From: Gammaproteobacteria bacterium
GTDB taxonomy: Bacteria > Pseudomonadota > Gammaproteobacteria > Pseudomonadales > Azotimanducaceae
Length of the DNA: 46,163 bases
Direction of reading: 5' to 3'
NCBI GenBank assembly: GCA_020832085.1
Contig: JAFIFJ010000052.1
Span: forward strand, 1-46,163
Shown: one piece after another, positions 33,979 to 43,093 of the stretch
How positions within the stretch are numbered: the first letter of the stretch is position 1
Layout of the letters: each line of letters opens with the position of its first letter
Notes under the pieces: generated by a model
Told to the model about the DNA's origin: nothing
Databases searched by the model: none
The model's input: the letters and a program-made list of their open reading frames with translations, nothing else
Made by a program: the position numbers and the translations under genes

Positions 33979-34671
33979 ATGACTGCCACCCGGACTGCCA
34001 TGATCCTGGCCGCCGGGCGCGGCACACGCCTGCTGCCGCTGACCGCCGCCGTGCCCAAACCGCTGATCGAGGTGGCGGGGAAGACCCTGATTGCCCATCA
34101 GCTGGAGCGCCTGGCCGGCGTCGGTATCGAGCGGGTGGTGGTCAATCTGCATCATCTCGGCGGCATGCTCCGCCGCCATCTCGGGAACGGCAGCGGCTTC
34201 GGCCTGGAGATCCACTACTCTGAAGAACCGCAACTGCTGGAAACCGCAGGCGGCATCGTTCAGGCCCTGCCGATCCTCGGCGACGGGCCCTTTCTGCTGG
34301 TGAATGGCGATGTCTTCAGTGACTTCGATCTGGCCAGCCTCGGGGATCTCGCCGACGGCATCCTCGCCCATCTGGTCATGGTGCCGCGGCCCGACTGGCA
34401 GGAGCGCGGGGACTTCGATCTCGGCGAGGCCCTCACCTCGGGGCATCGACTGCGATCGGATGGACCGGGCAGCCTCACCTACGCTGGCCTGGCCCGCTAT
34501 CATGCAACGCTGTTCCGCGACCTCGAACCCGGCTTCCGCCCCCTGCGCCCGGTGCTCGAGGCGGGTATCGCTGCAGGTCAGGTGAGCGCCGAGGTCCACC
34601 CTGGTCTGTGGGAGGACATCGGCACCCTGGAGCGGCTGGCAGCGCTGCGGAGGCGTCTCGCCCAACGATGA
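33979..34671 (+). CDS. murU: N-acetylmuramate alpha-1-phosphate uridylyltransferase MurU
   Basis: 230 residues from the ATG at 33979; the frame extends 13 codons upstream into the palindromic gap, and an internal ATG at 33997-34002 is also possible. The nucleotidyltransferase signature AMILAAGRGTRLLPLTAAVPKPL and the metal-binding LLVNGDVFSDFDL are clear. It makes UDP-MurNAc from MurNAc-1-phosphate in the AmgK/MurU peptidoglycan recycling route. Length is typical (about 220-230). It is probably co-transcribed with amgK. The spacing caused by the palindromic insertion is larger than usual for this pair. Confidence 0.9.
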   Translation: MTATRTAMILAAGRGTRLLPLTAAVPKPLIEVAGKTLIAHQLERLAGVGIERVVVNLHHLGGMLRRHLGNGSGFGLEIHYSEEPQLLETAGGIVQALPILGDGPFLLVNGDVFSDFDLASLGDLADGILAHLVMVPRPDWQERGDFDLGEALTSGHRLRSDGPGSLTYAGLARYHATLFRDLEPGFRPLRPVLEAGIAAGQVSAEVHPGLWEDIGTLERLAALRRRLAQR

Positions 34672-34749
34672 CCATGAGGATGCCGCAGGAACCGCGCCGG
34701 GGATTCCCGCACAATGCCCTGCTGAACCGCTGCCCATGAGGAGACAGCC

Positions 34750-35433
34750 TTGAAGGACTACCGCATCGCGCCATCGATTCTCTCGGCCGACTTCGCCCGA
34801 CTCGGTGCCGAAGTGGACGCAGTCCTGGAAGCCGGCGCCGACATGATTCACTTCGATGTCATGGACAACCACTACGTCCCGAATCTGACCATCGGGCCCA
34901 TGGTCTGCAAGGCCTTACGCAAGTACGGCGTCAGCGCCGACATCGACGTCCATCTCATGGTGCGTCCCGTGGATCGCCTGATCGACGATTTCATCGAGGC
35001 GGGCGCGACCTGGATCACCTTCCATCCGGAAGCCAGCGAGCACATCCACCGCTCCCTGAGCCGGATTCGCGACGGAGGCTGCAAATCCGGCCTGGTCTTC
35101 AACCCGGCCACCCCCTTAGACCACCTGCGCTGGGTGGGCGATGACATCGACATGGTCCTGCTGATGTCGGTCAATCCCGGTTTCGGCGGCCAGAAGTTCA
35201 TTCCCGCCACCCTGGAGAAAGTGACGGCGACTCGCGACCTGCTGGACGCACTCGACCATCCGGTGCGGCTGGAAGTGGACGGTGGCATCACCGTGGACAA
35301 CATCGCTGCGGTGGCCGCAGCCGGGGCGGACACCTTCGTGGCCGGCTCCGCCATCTTCGGCAGCGGCGATTACGCCGCCACCATCGAGCGCATGCGCAGC
35401 GAACTGGCCCAAGCGACCAGCAGCGCCTGCTGA
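34750..35433 (+). CDS. rpe: Ribulose-phosphate 3-epimerase
   Basis: 227 residues from a TTG start at 34750, supported by AGGAG 6 bp upstream and by the conserved opening [14 protein letters not shown]. The TIM-barrel markers [35 protein letters not shown] and EVDGGI carry the metal and catalytic residues. It interconverts ribulose-5-P and xylulose-5-P in the pentose phosphate pathway. Its TGA overlaps the gph ATG by one base. The order rpe-gph-trpE is conserved in gammaproteobacteria. Confidence 0.96.
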   Translation: MKDYRIAPSILSADFARLGAEVDAVLEAGADMIHFDVMDNHYVPNLTIGPMVCKALRKYGVSADIDVHLMVRPVDRLIDDFIEAGATWITFHPEASEHIHRSLSRIRDGGCKSGLVFNPATPLDHLRWVGDDIDMVLLMSVNPGFGGQKFIPATLEKVTATRDLLDALDHPVRLEVDGGITVDNIAAVAAAGADTFVAGSAIFGSGDYAATIERMRSELAQATSSAC

Positions 35434-36116
35434 TGGCTCGGCTTGCAGATCTGTCCCGCTACCGCACCTGGCTGCTGGATCTCGACGGCACCCTGGTGGA
35501 CAGCGCGCCCGATCTCCATGGCGCCCTGGAAGCCACTCTCCACCGACACGGCCATGACACCGTGAGCGAGCAACTGGTGCGCAAGTTCGTGGGCGCCGGG
35601 GCCCGAGTGCTGATCGAGCGGGCGCTGGCCGCAATCTATCCCCAGGCGGACGCCCAGCAGGCTGCACTGGCGCACATCGACGAGCTGCACGCACACTTTC
35701 TCGAGTATTACGCCGGCCACATTGCCGACCGCTCCCAGCCCTACCCCGGCGTCCGCGAGACCCTCGTTGCCCTGGGGCAGCGAGGCATCGCATTGGCGGT
35801 GGTCACCAACAAGTACGAAGGGCTCTCCAGGCAACTGCTCGAAGCCCTCGACCTTTCCGGGCATTTCGGGGCCGTGGTCGGCGGCGACACCTTGCCCGTG
35901 CGCAAACCCGACCCCGGCCCACTGCTTGAAGCCTGCCGTCAGCTCGGCAGCGATCCCGCGCAAACCGTGATGGTCGGCGACTCCATTACCGACATTCGCG
36001 CAGCCCGCAACGCTGACATGCCGGTGATCTGCGTCAGCTACGGCTACAACCACGGTGAGGACATTCACAGCGCCGGAGCGGATCGGGTTGTTGATTCGCT
36101 GCAAGGCCTGATTTAG
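35433..36116 (+). CDS. gph: Phosphoglycolate phosphatase (HAD family)
   Basis: 227 residues. HAD motif I is LLDLDGTLVDSAPDL (nucleophile Asp, about residue 16), motif II/III is VVTNKYEGLS…RKPDPGPLL, and motif IV is VGDSITDIRAAR. The helical cap lies between motifs I and II. It removes phosphate from 2-phosphoglycolate formed during DNA-repair or oxygenation damage metabolism. It is translationally coupled to rpe. The 179-bp gap before trpE shows no Trp-rich leader peptide. Confidence 0.93.
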   Translation: MARLADLSRYRTWLLDLDGTLVDSAPDLHGALEATLHRHGHDTVSEQLVRKFVGAGARVLIERALAAIYPQADAQQAALAHIDELHAHFLEYYAGHIADRSQPYPGVRETLVALGQRGIALAVVTNKYEGLSRQLLEALDLSGHFGAVVGGDTLPVRKPDPGPLLEACRQLGSDPAQTVMVGDSITDIRAARNADMPVICVSYGYNHGEDIHSAGADRVVDSLQGLI

Positions 36117-36295
36117 TCTCGCGGCTCTCTTCCCGGCCCCGGACGTCCCGGATGGCATCGACACAGGACTGCATCGCTTACCGCGGGCGATGGTGAAGCG
36201 GTCTCTACCGGCAGCGACCCTGCTCGCGCCGGCCGTCTGTGCACGTCCAGAGACCACGTCTCTGACATGAAACCCCGGGACCGAAGGGCCACACC

Positions 36296-37795
36296 ATGAC
36301 CCCAGCCGAATTCGATGCGCTCGCCGCCGCGGGCTACAACCGCATTCCGATCACCCATGACGTTCCGGCGGATCTCGACACGCCGCTGTCCGTCTACCTG
36401 AAGCTGGCCCGCGGGCCGTACTCCTATCTGCTCGAATCCGCCCAGGGCGGCGAGAAGTGGGGCCGCTATTCCATCATCGGCCTGCCGGCCCGCACGCTGC
36501 TGCGGGTCCGCCGCCAGCGCATCACCGTGGAACAGGACGGCGAGATCGTCGAGGAACTCGAACGGGACGACCCGCTGACCTTCGTCGAGGAGTTCCAGGC
36601 CCGCTACCGGGTACCAGAACTGCCCGGCCTGCCGCGCTTCAGCGGCGGTCTGGTGGGTTACTTCAGCTACGACAGCGTCCGCTATGTGGAACCGCGGCTG
36701 CGGGATTCTTCCCCCAAGGACGAACTCGGGACGCCGGACATCCTGCTGATGGTGTCCAACGACGTCATCGTCTTCGACAATCTGCGCGGCCGCATGACCC
36801 TGATCAGCCACGCTGACCCGGCCGAGCCGGATGCGCTGGAGCAGACCCGCAGACGCCTTGGCCGCATCAGCAGCGGGCTCAGCGCGCCCATCCCCGACGA
36901 TGTCACCCGTGACCGCCCCCAGGGCAACGGCCCGGCCATCGACGAAGCGGACTTCGTTTCGGGCTTCGGCCGCGAAGCCTTCATGGAAGCCGTGGAGCGC
37001 ATCCGCGACTACACCCGGGCCGGCGACGTCATGCAGGTGGTCCTGTCCCAGCGCATGTCGGTGCCGTTTGCAGCACCACCCATCGATCTCTATCGGGCCC
37101 TGCGCAGTCTCAATCCGTCGCCCTACATGTACTTCATGGATCTCGACGGCTTCCAGATCGTCTCCAGCTCGCCGGAAATCCTCGCCCGGGTGGAGGACGG
37201 CGTGATCACCAACCGGCCCCTGGCCGGCACCCGGCGCCGGGGCCACACCGAGGCCGAGGATCAGGCCATGGAGGCGGAGTTGCTGGCCGACCCCAAGGAG
37301 ATCGCCGAGCACCTGATGCTCATCGACCTCGGCCGCAACGATGTCGGCCGGGTGGCCGCCACCGGCAGCGTCAAGGTCACCGAACAGATGGTCATCGAGC
37401 GCTACTCCCACGTCATGCACATCTCCTCCAACGTGGTCGGACAACTGCGTGAAGGGGCCAGTGCCCTCGACGTGCTGCGGGCCACCCTGCCCGTGGGCAC
37501 CCTCTCCGGGGCGCCGAAGATCCGCGCCATGGAGATCATCGACGAACTCGAGCCCACCCGTCGCTGCATTTACGGCGGTGCCGTGGGCTATCTGGCCTGG
37601 AACGGCAACATGGACACCGCCATCGCCATCCGCACCGCCGTGCTGAAAGACGGCATGCTGCACATCCAGGCCGGCGGCGGCGTGGTGGCGGACTCCGTGC
37701 CGCGGCTGGAGTGGAAGGAAAGCATGAACAAGGGCCGCGCCATGTTTCGGGCCGCCGCTCTCGCGGAACGCGGTCTCGCGCTGGATGAGGACTGA
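36296..37795 (+). CDS. trpE: Anthranilate synthase component I
   Basis: 499 residues, with AAGGG 7 bp before the ATG. The N-terminal [21 protein letters not shown] contains the LLES element that forms the tryptophan feedback site in TrpE. The chorismate-binding domain includes [44 protein letters not shown] and [16 protein letters not shown]. It converts chorismate and ammonia (from TrpG) to anthranilate. Four bp separate it from trpG. No attenuator-like structure with Trp codons was found upstream. Confidence 0.97.
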   Translation: MTPAEFDALAAAGYNRIPITHDVPADLDTPLSVYLKLARGPYSYLLESAQGGEKWGRYSIIGLPARTLLRVRRQRITVEQDGEIVEELERDDPLTFVEEFQARYRVPELPGLPRFSGGLVGYFSYDSVRYVEPRLRDSSPKDELGTPDILLMVSNDVIVFDNLRGRMTLISHADPAEPDALEQTRRRLGRISSGLSAPIPDDVTRDRPQGNGPAIDEADFVSGFGREAFMEAVERIRDYTRAGDVMQVVLSQRMSVPFAAPPIDLYRALRSLNPSPYMYFMDLDGFQIVSSSPEILARVEDGVITNRPLAGTRRRGHTEAEDQAMEAELLADPKEIAEHLMLIDLGRNDVGRVAATGSVKVTEQMVIERYSHVMHISSNVVGQLREGASALDVLRATLPVGTLSGAPKIRAMEIIDELEPTRRCIYGGAVGYLAWNGNMDTAIAIRTAVLKDGMLHIQAGGGVVADSVPRLEWKESMNKGRAMFRAAALAERGLALDED

Positions 37796-37799
37796 AGCC

Positions 37800-38411
37800 A
37801 TGCTGCTGATGATCGACAATTACGACTCCTTCACCTACAACGTGGTGCAGTACTTGGGCGAGCTCGGCGCCGATGTAGTGGTCCACCGCAACGACGCCAT
37901 CGACGTCGAGCAGATCCGGCGACTGGCGCCGCAACGCATCGTGATTTCGCCGGGACCCTGCACGCCCAACGAGGCGGGCATATCCATGGCGGTGATCGAG
38001 GCCTTCGCCGGCAGGATTCCCATCCTCGGCATCTGCTTAGGCCATCAGAGCATCGGTCAGGTCTTCGGCGGCCGCATCGTTCGTGCCCGGGAGGTCATGC
38101 ACGGCAAGATCTCCCTCATGCACCACGCCGATACCGGCGTGTTTCGTGGCCTGCCCAATCCCTTCGAGGCCACCCGCTACCATTCCCTGGTGATCGAGCG
38201 GGATAGCCTGCCTGAGTGCCTGGAAGTCACGGCCTGGACGCAAAGGGCAGACGGTGACTTCGACGAGATCATGGGGGTTCGCCATCGGGAATTGGATGTG
38301 GAAGGCGTGCAGTTCCATCCCGAATCCATCATGACCCGGGTCGGCAAGGACCTGTTGAAGAACTTTCTGACCGCAGCCCCGCGGGCGGCGGTCGAACTCG
38401 AACCGGCCTAG
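37800..38411 (+). CDS. trpG: Anthranilate synthase component II (glutamine amidotransferase)
   Basis: 203 residues from the ATG at 37800, which gives the conserved [19 protein letters not shown]; the upstream ATG at 37785 overlaps trpE. Class I amidotransferase triad: Cys in [10 protein letters not shown], and His and Glu in [20 protein letters not shown] is the oxyanion-region motif. It supplies ammonia to TrpE and in many bacteria also serves PabB. It is followed by trpD after 42 bp. Confidence 0.96.
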   Translation: MLLMIDNYDSFTYNVVQYLGELGADVVVHRNDAIDVEQIRRLAPQRIVISPGPCTPNEAGISMAVIEAFAGRIPILGICLGHQSIGQVFGGRIVRAREVMHGKISLMHHADTGVFRGLPNPFEATRYHSLVIERDSLPECLEVTAWTQRADGDFDEIMGVRHRELDVEGVQFHPESIMTRVGKDLLKNFLTAAPRAAVELEPA

Positions 38412-38453
38412 TCCGTTCGGAAATGGGAATCAGACTACGAGCCAGGAGGCCAC

Positions 38454-39476
38454 ATGGAGATCCGTGACGCACTCGAAACCCTGCTCGCCGGGCGTGATCT
38501 CAGCCGCAGCGACGCCAAGGGCCTGATTCAGGCCCTGATGACGGGCAAGGCCACGCCGGCGCAGATCGGAGGCGTGCTCGTTGCCCTGCGGGCCAAGGGC
38601 GAGACGGTGGACGAGATCACCGGCGCGGCCGAAACCATGCGTGCTCTGGCTACCCGGGTGACCGTGGATGTCCCCCACCTCGTGGACACCTGCGGCACCG
38701 GCGGCAGCGGCAAGAAGCTTTTCAACGTGTCCACCGCTGCCGCCTTCGTGACCGCCGCCGCCGGAGCCCACGTGGCCAAGCACGGCAATCGCGGCATGAC
38801 CAGCGCCAGCGGCTCAGCGGACGTGCTAGAGGCTGCGGGGGTGAATCTCGCGCTGACGCCGGAGCAGGTGGGGCGCTGCATCAGTGAAGTGGGCGTCGGC
38901 TTCCTCTTTGCCCAGCGCCACCATGCCGCCATGAAGCACGTGGGCCCGGCCCGTCGTGAACTTGGCGTACGGACGCTGTTCAACGTCCTCGGCCCCCTGA
39001 CCAATCCCGCCGGGGCGCCCAATCAGGTACTCGGGGTTTTCGATCACGTCTGGCAGCGCCCCATGGCGGAGGTGCTGAAGGCCCTGGGCAGTCGCCACGT
39101 TCTGGTGGTCCATGCCGACAGCGGTCTCGACGAGATCGCCATCGACGGCCCGACTTTGGTGGTGGAACTGCGGGACGGTCAGATCAGCGAGTACAGCATC
39201 ACACCCGAGCAGTTCGGTTTCGAACGCGCGTCGCTCGAGGCCCTGCAGGCCGACTCCCCGGCTGCCAGTCTGGAACTGGTCCGCGCGGCCCTGGCCGGCA
39301 AGGGTGCCGCTGCCGACATCGTTGCGCTCAATGCCGGGGCCGCCATCTACGCCTCCGGCGTAGCCCTGTCCATGGCCAACGGCATCACCATGGCGCAGGA
39401 CGCCATTGCCGCCGGACTCGCCCGAGAGCGTCTGGACGAGCTGGTGCGCATCTCTTCCCTGATGGGCGAGGATTGA
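38454..39476 (+). CDS. trpD: Anthranilate phosphoribosyltransferase
   Basis: 340 residues with a strong AGGAGG 4 bp before the ATG. It shows DTCGTGGSGKKLFNVSTAAAFV (PRPP-binding Gly loop, about residues 80-101), KHGNRGMTSASGSADVLEA and the metal-binding DE pair (GLDEI…). It attaches anthranilate to PRPP. It lies 6 bp before trpC. Confidence 0.97.
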   Translation: MEIRDALETLLAGRDLSRSDAKGLIQALMTGKATPAQIGGVLVALRAKGETVDEITGAAETMRALATRVTVDVPHLVDTCGTGGSGKKLFNVSTAAAFVTAAAGAHVAKHGNRGMTSASGSADVLEAAGVNLALTPEQVGRCISEVGVGFLFAQRHHAAMKHVGPARRELGVRTLFNVLGPLTNPAGAPNQVLGVFDHVWQRPMAEVLKALGSRHVLVVHADSGLDEIAIDGPTLVVELRDGQISEYSITPEQFGFERASLEALQADSPAASLELVRAALAGKGAAADIVALNAGAAIYASGVALSMANGITMAQDAIAAGLARERLDELVRISSLMGED

Positions 39477-39482
39477 TCCGGT

Positions 39483-40334
39483 ATGGCCGATGACATTCTC
39501 GAGAAAATCCTGGCCACCAAGCGCGAAGAAGTGGCTGCGGGCCGCAGGGCAACGCCGCTGGTGGAAATGATCGCACGGGCCGGTGACGCCGATCCGCCCC
39601 GCGGCTTTGCGGCTGCCCTGGCCCGACGCATCGAGCAGGGCGACGCGGCGGTGATCGCGGAGATCAAGCGCGCATCGCCGAGCAAGGGCCTGATTCGCGC
39701 CGACTTCGATCCACCGCAGCACGCGGCCAGCTACGCTGCAGGCGGTGCCGCCTGTCTCTCGGTGCTCACGGACCGGGACTACTTCCAGGGCGCCGACGCG
39801 TATCTGCAGGCTGCACGCGCAGCCTGCACCCTGCCGGTTCTGCGCAAAGACTTCACCATCGACCCCTGGCAGGTCTGGGATGCCAGGGCCCTCGGCGCCG
39901 ATTGCATCCTGCTGATCGTCTCCGCTCTAAGCGATGATCAGCTGGCCGAACTCGAAGGCAGCGCCATGGAAGCCGGCCTCGACGTGCTCGTCGAAGTTCA
40001 CGATGCCGACGAACTGCAGCGGGCATTGGCGCTGTCCACGCCCCTCATCGGCGTCAACAACCGCAACCTGCGGACCTTCGAGACCCGCATCGAGACCAGC
40101 CTCGAGCTCAACGCACAGCTTGCCGCGTCGACGGACGGCCGCTCGCAGGGACGCCTGCTGGTGACGGAGAGTGGAATCCGTGATCGCGATGACGTGGCGC
40201 GCCTGCGCGCGGCCGGTATCCACGCCTTTCTCATCGGCGAAACCTTCATGCGCGCCGACGATCCCGGCGCAGCACTGAAGACCATGTTCGAGGACGGGGC
40301 AGGGCCTTGTGGGAGCTCACGAAGCGAAGCGTAG
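39483..40334 (+). CDS. trpC: Indole-3-glycerol phosphate synthase, C-terminal tail supplied by a REP-like repeat
   Basis: 283 residues. IGPS motifs are clear: [100 protein letters not shown]. Canonical IGPS proteins end shortly after that last motif. Here the last codons ([10 protein letters not shown]) and the TAG stop at 40332-40334 lie within a 38-bp repeat at 40308-40345, copies of which also sit between folB and folM. The repeat therefore replaced the original 3' end without loss of the domain. It makes indole-3-glycerol phosphate. It is monofunctional (no TrpF fusion) and is convergent with the crp-like gene. Confidence 0.95.
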   Translation: MADDILEKILATKREEVAAGRRATPLVEMIARAGDADPPRGFAAALARRIEQGDAAVIAEIKRASPSKGLIRADFDPPQHAASYAAGGAACLSVLTDRDYFQGADAYLQAARAACTLPVLRKDFTIDPWQVWDARALGADCILLIVSALSDDQLAELEGSAMEAGLDVLVEVHDADELQRALALSTPLIGVNNRNLRTFETRIETSLELNAQLAASTDGRSQGRLLVTESGIRDRDDVARLRAAGIHAFLIGETFMRADDPGAALKTMFEDGAGPCGSSRSEA

Positions 40335-40345
40335 TGAGCGATTGC
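40308..40345 (-). repeat. REP-like 38-bp repeat overlapping the 3' end of trpC
   Basis: The minus strand matches the copies at 23860-23897 and 24001-24038 at 37 of 38 positions. It is followed at 40354-40376 by GGGAAGGCTTCCTGCAAGCA, related to the second motif of the folB-folM cluster, so the two parts move as one composite unit. It occupies the gap between convergent trpC and the crp-like gene. Confidence 0.8.
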
Positions 40346-40403
40346 CTGCAGCGCCGGGAAGGCTTCCTGCAAGCAGGGATCTCGAAGCGCTCTACCGACG
40401 CGA

Positions 40404-41042
40404 TCAGCGGGTACCGTAGACGACCATGGTCTTGCCCTTGACGGAGACCAGGCCCTGATCGGAGAGCGTCTTGAGCACGCGCCCCACCATTTCCCGTGAA
40501 CAACCAACAATGCGACCGATTTCCTGGCGGGTGATCTTGATCTGCATGCCATCGGGATGGGTCATGGCGTCGGGTTGCCTTGACAATTCCAGCAAGGTGC
40601 GCGCGACCCGTCCGGTGACGTCGAGGAAGGCCAGATCTCCCACCTTTTCGGTAGTCTTGCGCATGCGCTCGGCCATCTGACCGCCGAGCAGGTAAAGCAT
40701 GCTCGAATCCTCTTCCGCCAGCTCCCGGAAGCGCGTGTAGGACAGCTCCGCCACTTCGCATTCGGTCTTGGCCTTGACCCAGGCCGAGCGCGGCATGTCG
40801 TCGTCGAAGAGTCCCATCTCGCCGAAGAAGTCACCTTTGTTGAGGTAGGCCACGATGATCTCGCGACCGCTCTCGTCCTCGATGAGGACGGTGACGGAAC
40901 CGTCAGTGATGTAGTAGAGGGAATCGGAGTTGTCTCCAGCGAAGATGATCGTGGACTTGGCCGGATACTTGCGCCTGTGCGCCGCAGCCAGGAACGACTC
41001 CATGCTGTGCGGCGCCGTGGCCGAAAGATTGATGCTCACCAT
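40404..41042 (-). CDS. vfr: cAMP-binding transcriptional regulator, CRP/Vfr family
   Basis: 212 residues. The cNMP-binding beta-roll contains [31 protein letters not shown], with the Glu and the Arg-Ser that contact the cAMP ribose-phosphate in E. coli CRP. The dimer helix has [17 protein letters not shown], where the Thr-Thr replaces Thr127-Ser128, as in Vfr. The [23 protein letters not shown] is nearly that of E. coli CRP. It is expected to bind cAMP and TGTGA-N6-TCACA sites. Location after trpC and divergent from an OsmC gene matches the vfr locus of pseudomonads; crp would be an equally valid symbol. No clear self-binding site was seen in the 180-bp divergent gap. Confidence 0.93.
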   Translation of the reverse strand: MVSINLSATAPHSMESFLAAAHRRKYPAKSTIIFAGDNSDSLYYITDGSVTVLIEDESGREIIVAYLNKGDFFGEMGLFDDDMPRSAWVKAKTECEVAELSYTRFRELAEEDSSMLYLLGGQMAERMRKTTEKVGDLAFLDVTGRVARTLLELSRQPDAMTHPDGMQIKITRQEIGRIVGCSREMVGRVLKTLSDQGLVSVKGKTMVVYGTR

Positions 41043-41222
41043 GCTTGCGTACCGTACCCCAAAGCCTCCCGGAGCACCGCGTTGGCACCCGTCTCGATCA
41101 TGCCACTCCCCCCGAGGTGGTTCAATTGAACTCGCCGCACGGTGAGCGCAGGACTTCACCCGTGCGCGGGCGTCGACATTGGGTGAGAATGGCGGCCCCG
41201 AAGCAGGCCAGGATGGAATGTC

Positions 41223-41663
41223 ATGCACGCGCGCATCAAATGGGTCGACGGCGCCATGTTCATCGGCGAGTCCGGCAGCGGCCACGCGGTCGTGATGGAT
41301 GGCCCGCCGGATCACGGTGGCCGCAACCTCGGCATCCGGCCGATGGAGATGATGCTGCTCGGGCTCGGCGGCTGCGCGAGTTTCGACGTAGTGGACATCC
41401 TCAAGAAGGCGCGGGCCAACGTCAGCGACTGCGTGGCCGAAATCGAAGCCGAACGGGCCGACACCATTCCTGCGGTCTTCACCCGCATCAGGTTGCATTT
41501 CAAGGTCACGGGGGCGGGCCTGAAGGCCAAACAGGTGGCCCGTGCCGTACAATTGTCAGCGGAGAAGTACTGCTCCGCGTCCAGGATGCTCGAGGCGGGC
41601 GGCGTCGAGATTCATCACTCCCACGAGGTCATCGACCTCGCCGACCCCGACAGCAATGGATGA
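41223..41663 (+). CDS. OsmC-family protein (YhfA-like)
   Basis: 146 residues. The OsmC/Ohr fold is shown by [30 protein letters not shown], with the first redox-type Cys, and [11 protein letters not shown] with the second. The family includes peroxide-reducing Ohr/OsmC enzymes; the YhfA subgroup sits beside crp in E. coli and its substrate is not established. It is divergent from the crp-like gene and 11 bp upstream of the VOC gene, likely an operon. Confidence 0.9.
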   Translation: MHARIKWVDGAMFIGESGSGHAVVMDGPPDHGGRNLGIRPMEMMLLGLGGCASFDVVDILKKARANVSDCVAEIEAERADTIPAVFTRIRLHFKVTGAGLKAKQVARAVQLSAEKYCSASRMLEAGGVEIHHSHEVIDLADPDSNG

Positions 41664-41674
41664 GGTGATATCCC

Positions 41675-42082
41675 ATGAGCAAAGTCGAGCGCCCGGGACC
41701 CACTGCCGGTCTGCGCCACGTCGCCCTTTTCGTCGACCGTTTCGAGGACTGTCTCGACTTCTACACGCGCCTGATGGGCATGAGCGTCGAGTGGAAACCT
41801 GACGAGGACAACATCTACCTCTGTTCAGGCCATGACAACCTGGCCCTGCACCGGGTGAACGAGCCGGCGGCCAGCAGCGGGCAACGCCTCGACCACATCG
41901 GCTTCATCATCGACACCCCGGCCGAGGTCGATCGCTGGCAGGCGTTTCTCGAAGCCGAAGGGGTGACGCTGCTCACCGAGGCCCGCACCCACCGTGACGG
42001 CGCGCGCAGCTTCTACTGCGAAGACCCCGCCGGCACCAAGGTTCAGGTCATCTATCACCCGCCGCTGTCCCGGGGGGCATAG
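41675..42082 (+). CDS. VOC-family (glyoxalase/bleomycin-resistance fold) protein
   Basis: 135 residues, GAGGTGA 6 bp upstream of the ATG. Two beta-alpha-beta-beta-beta modules: LRHVALFVDRFEDCLDFYTRLMGMSVEW and LDHIGFIIDTPAEVDRWQAFLEAEGV, ending YCEDPAGTKVQVIYHPP with the usual metal-ligand Glu position. Metal ligands appear as His in LRHVA and in LDHIG. It could be a lyase or dioxygenase; substrate unknown. It follows the OsmC gene by 11 bp and converges on coq7. Confidence 0.85.
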   Translation: MSKVERPGPTAGLRHVALFVDRFEDCLDFYTRLMGMSVEWKPDEDNIYLCSGHDNLALHRVNEPAASSGQRLDHIGFIIDTPAEVDRWQAFLEAEGVTLLTEARTHRDGARSFYCEDPAGTKVQVIYHPPLSRGA

Positions 42083-42241
42083 CCAGCCTTCGGCACGAAC
42101 CGAGGGTGGGCGCAGCCCATTGCGATCCCGCCGACATCCACCGAAGACATCTGCTTCAGCACCGTGCTTCGGGATCGATTTCGACAGCGATTCCAAACAA
42201 GTCTAGGCGCAACGAAAACAGGCTGCGTGCCGAGTCGGGCC

Positions 42242-42892
42242 TCAGATCCGGTAAGCCGTGGCGGTCATCAGCTTGGAGACCGCCGTCATCAGGCGCCGCA
42301 CCGGCGCCGGAAAGGCGTCGCCGCCCGCAGCCAGAGCGTCATCACCATGCCGTGCTTCGTCCTCACGCATGCGTTCGACGATGGCGCGACTGCGCACATC
42401 GGCCTCGGGCAGTTCCTCCCGGTGACGATCGAGGTGCGCCACCACCTGATCCTCGGTGGCGTGAATGAAACCCAGGCTGATGCGATCACCTGCGGCGCCG
42501 GCCAGCACACCCATGCCGAAGGACAGACCATAGAACACCGGATTCAGCCGGCTCGGATCGGACTCGAGTTCCTTCAGGCGCTCAGCGCACCAGGCCAGAT
42601 GGTCCTCCTCCTCCCTCGCGGCGCCAGCCATGGCCCGACGCACTGCCGGGTCACGAGCGGTCAGTGCCTGCCCCTGATAAAGCGCCTGGGCGCAGACTTC
42701 CCCCGTATGATTGACGCGCATGAGTCCGGCAGCGTGACGCCGCTCGCTGTCCGAAAGCGCACTGTCGACGACTTCAGCCGGTGGCAGCGAACCTGCCGGT
42801 GATGGGCGCCTGGGCGCCGGGCCGATGCCGCTGAAGCTGCGCAGCATGCGATCAGCCTGCAGGATGGCGCGGTCCATGAAGGGGGATGCCAT
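42242..42892 (-). CDS. coq7: 3-demethoxyubiquinol 3-hydroxylase (Coq7)
   Basis: 216 residues. Diiron four-helix bundle motifs: [16 protein letters not shown] (Glu), [14 protein letters not shown] (E-x-x-H), the later [13 protein letters not shown] and [11 protein letters not shown] (E-x-x-H). It performs one hydroxylation in ubiquinone synthesis, in place of UbiF. The ATG at 42892 lies about 200 bp from the divergent AAA+ gene. The neighbourhood crp/OsmC/coq7/ATPase is, from memory, also found in pseudomonads. Confidence 0.95.
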   Translation of the reverse strand: MASPFMDRAILQADRMLRSFSGIGPAPRRPSPAGSLPPAEVVDSALSDSERRHAAGLMRVNHTGEVCAQALYQGQALTARDPAVRRAMAGAAREEEDHLAWCAERLKELESDPSRLNPVFYGLSFGMGVLAGAAGDRISLGFIHATEDQVVAHLDRHREELPEADVRSRAIVERMREDEARHGDDALAAGGDAFPAPVRRLMTAVSKLMTATAYRI

Positions 42893-43093
42893 GGGGAAAT
42901 CTCCGAATCGGTGCCCGTAGCGGCTGATATGATCGCACGAAATCGCGAGCTGCGGTCGCGCAGCTCGAGGGGGGATATCTGCCACTTTGAGCCCCGCCCC
43001 GCCGCCGCAGTGGGAGCCGGGCAGCAGCCATGGCAGTTCACGACCAAGAGCGCAGTCAGGCCGCGGGCCTGGCGACAATGTGGAGACCTGGCA

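Noticed and set aside
36117..36295. Possible trp attenuator/leader peptide before trpE
   Set aside because: No short ORF with adjacent Trp codons and no terminator/antiterminator pair could be found.
41043..41222. Possible CRP autoregulatory site in the crp/OsmC divergent region
   Set aside because: The best inverted pair (GGTGA…TCACC near 41140-41160) has a 10-bp spacer where CRP sites need 6.
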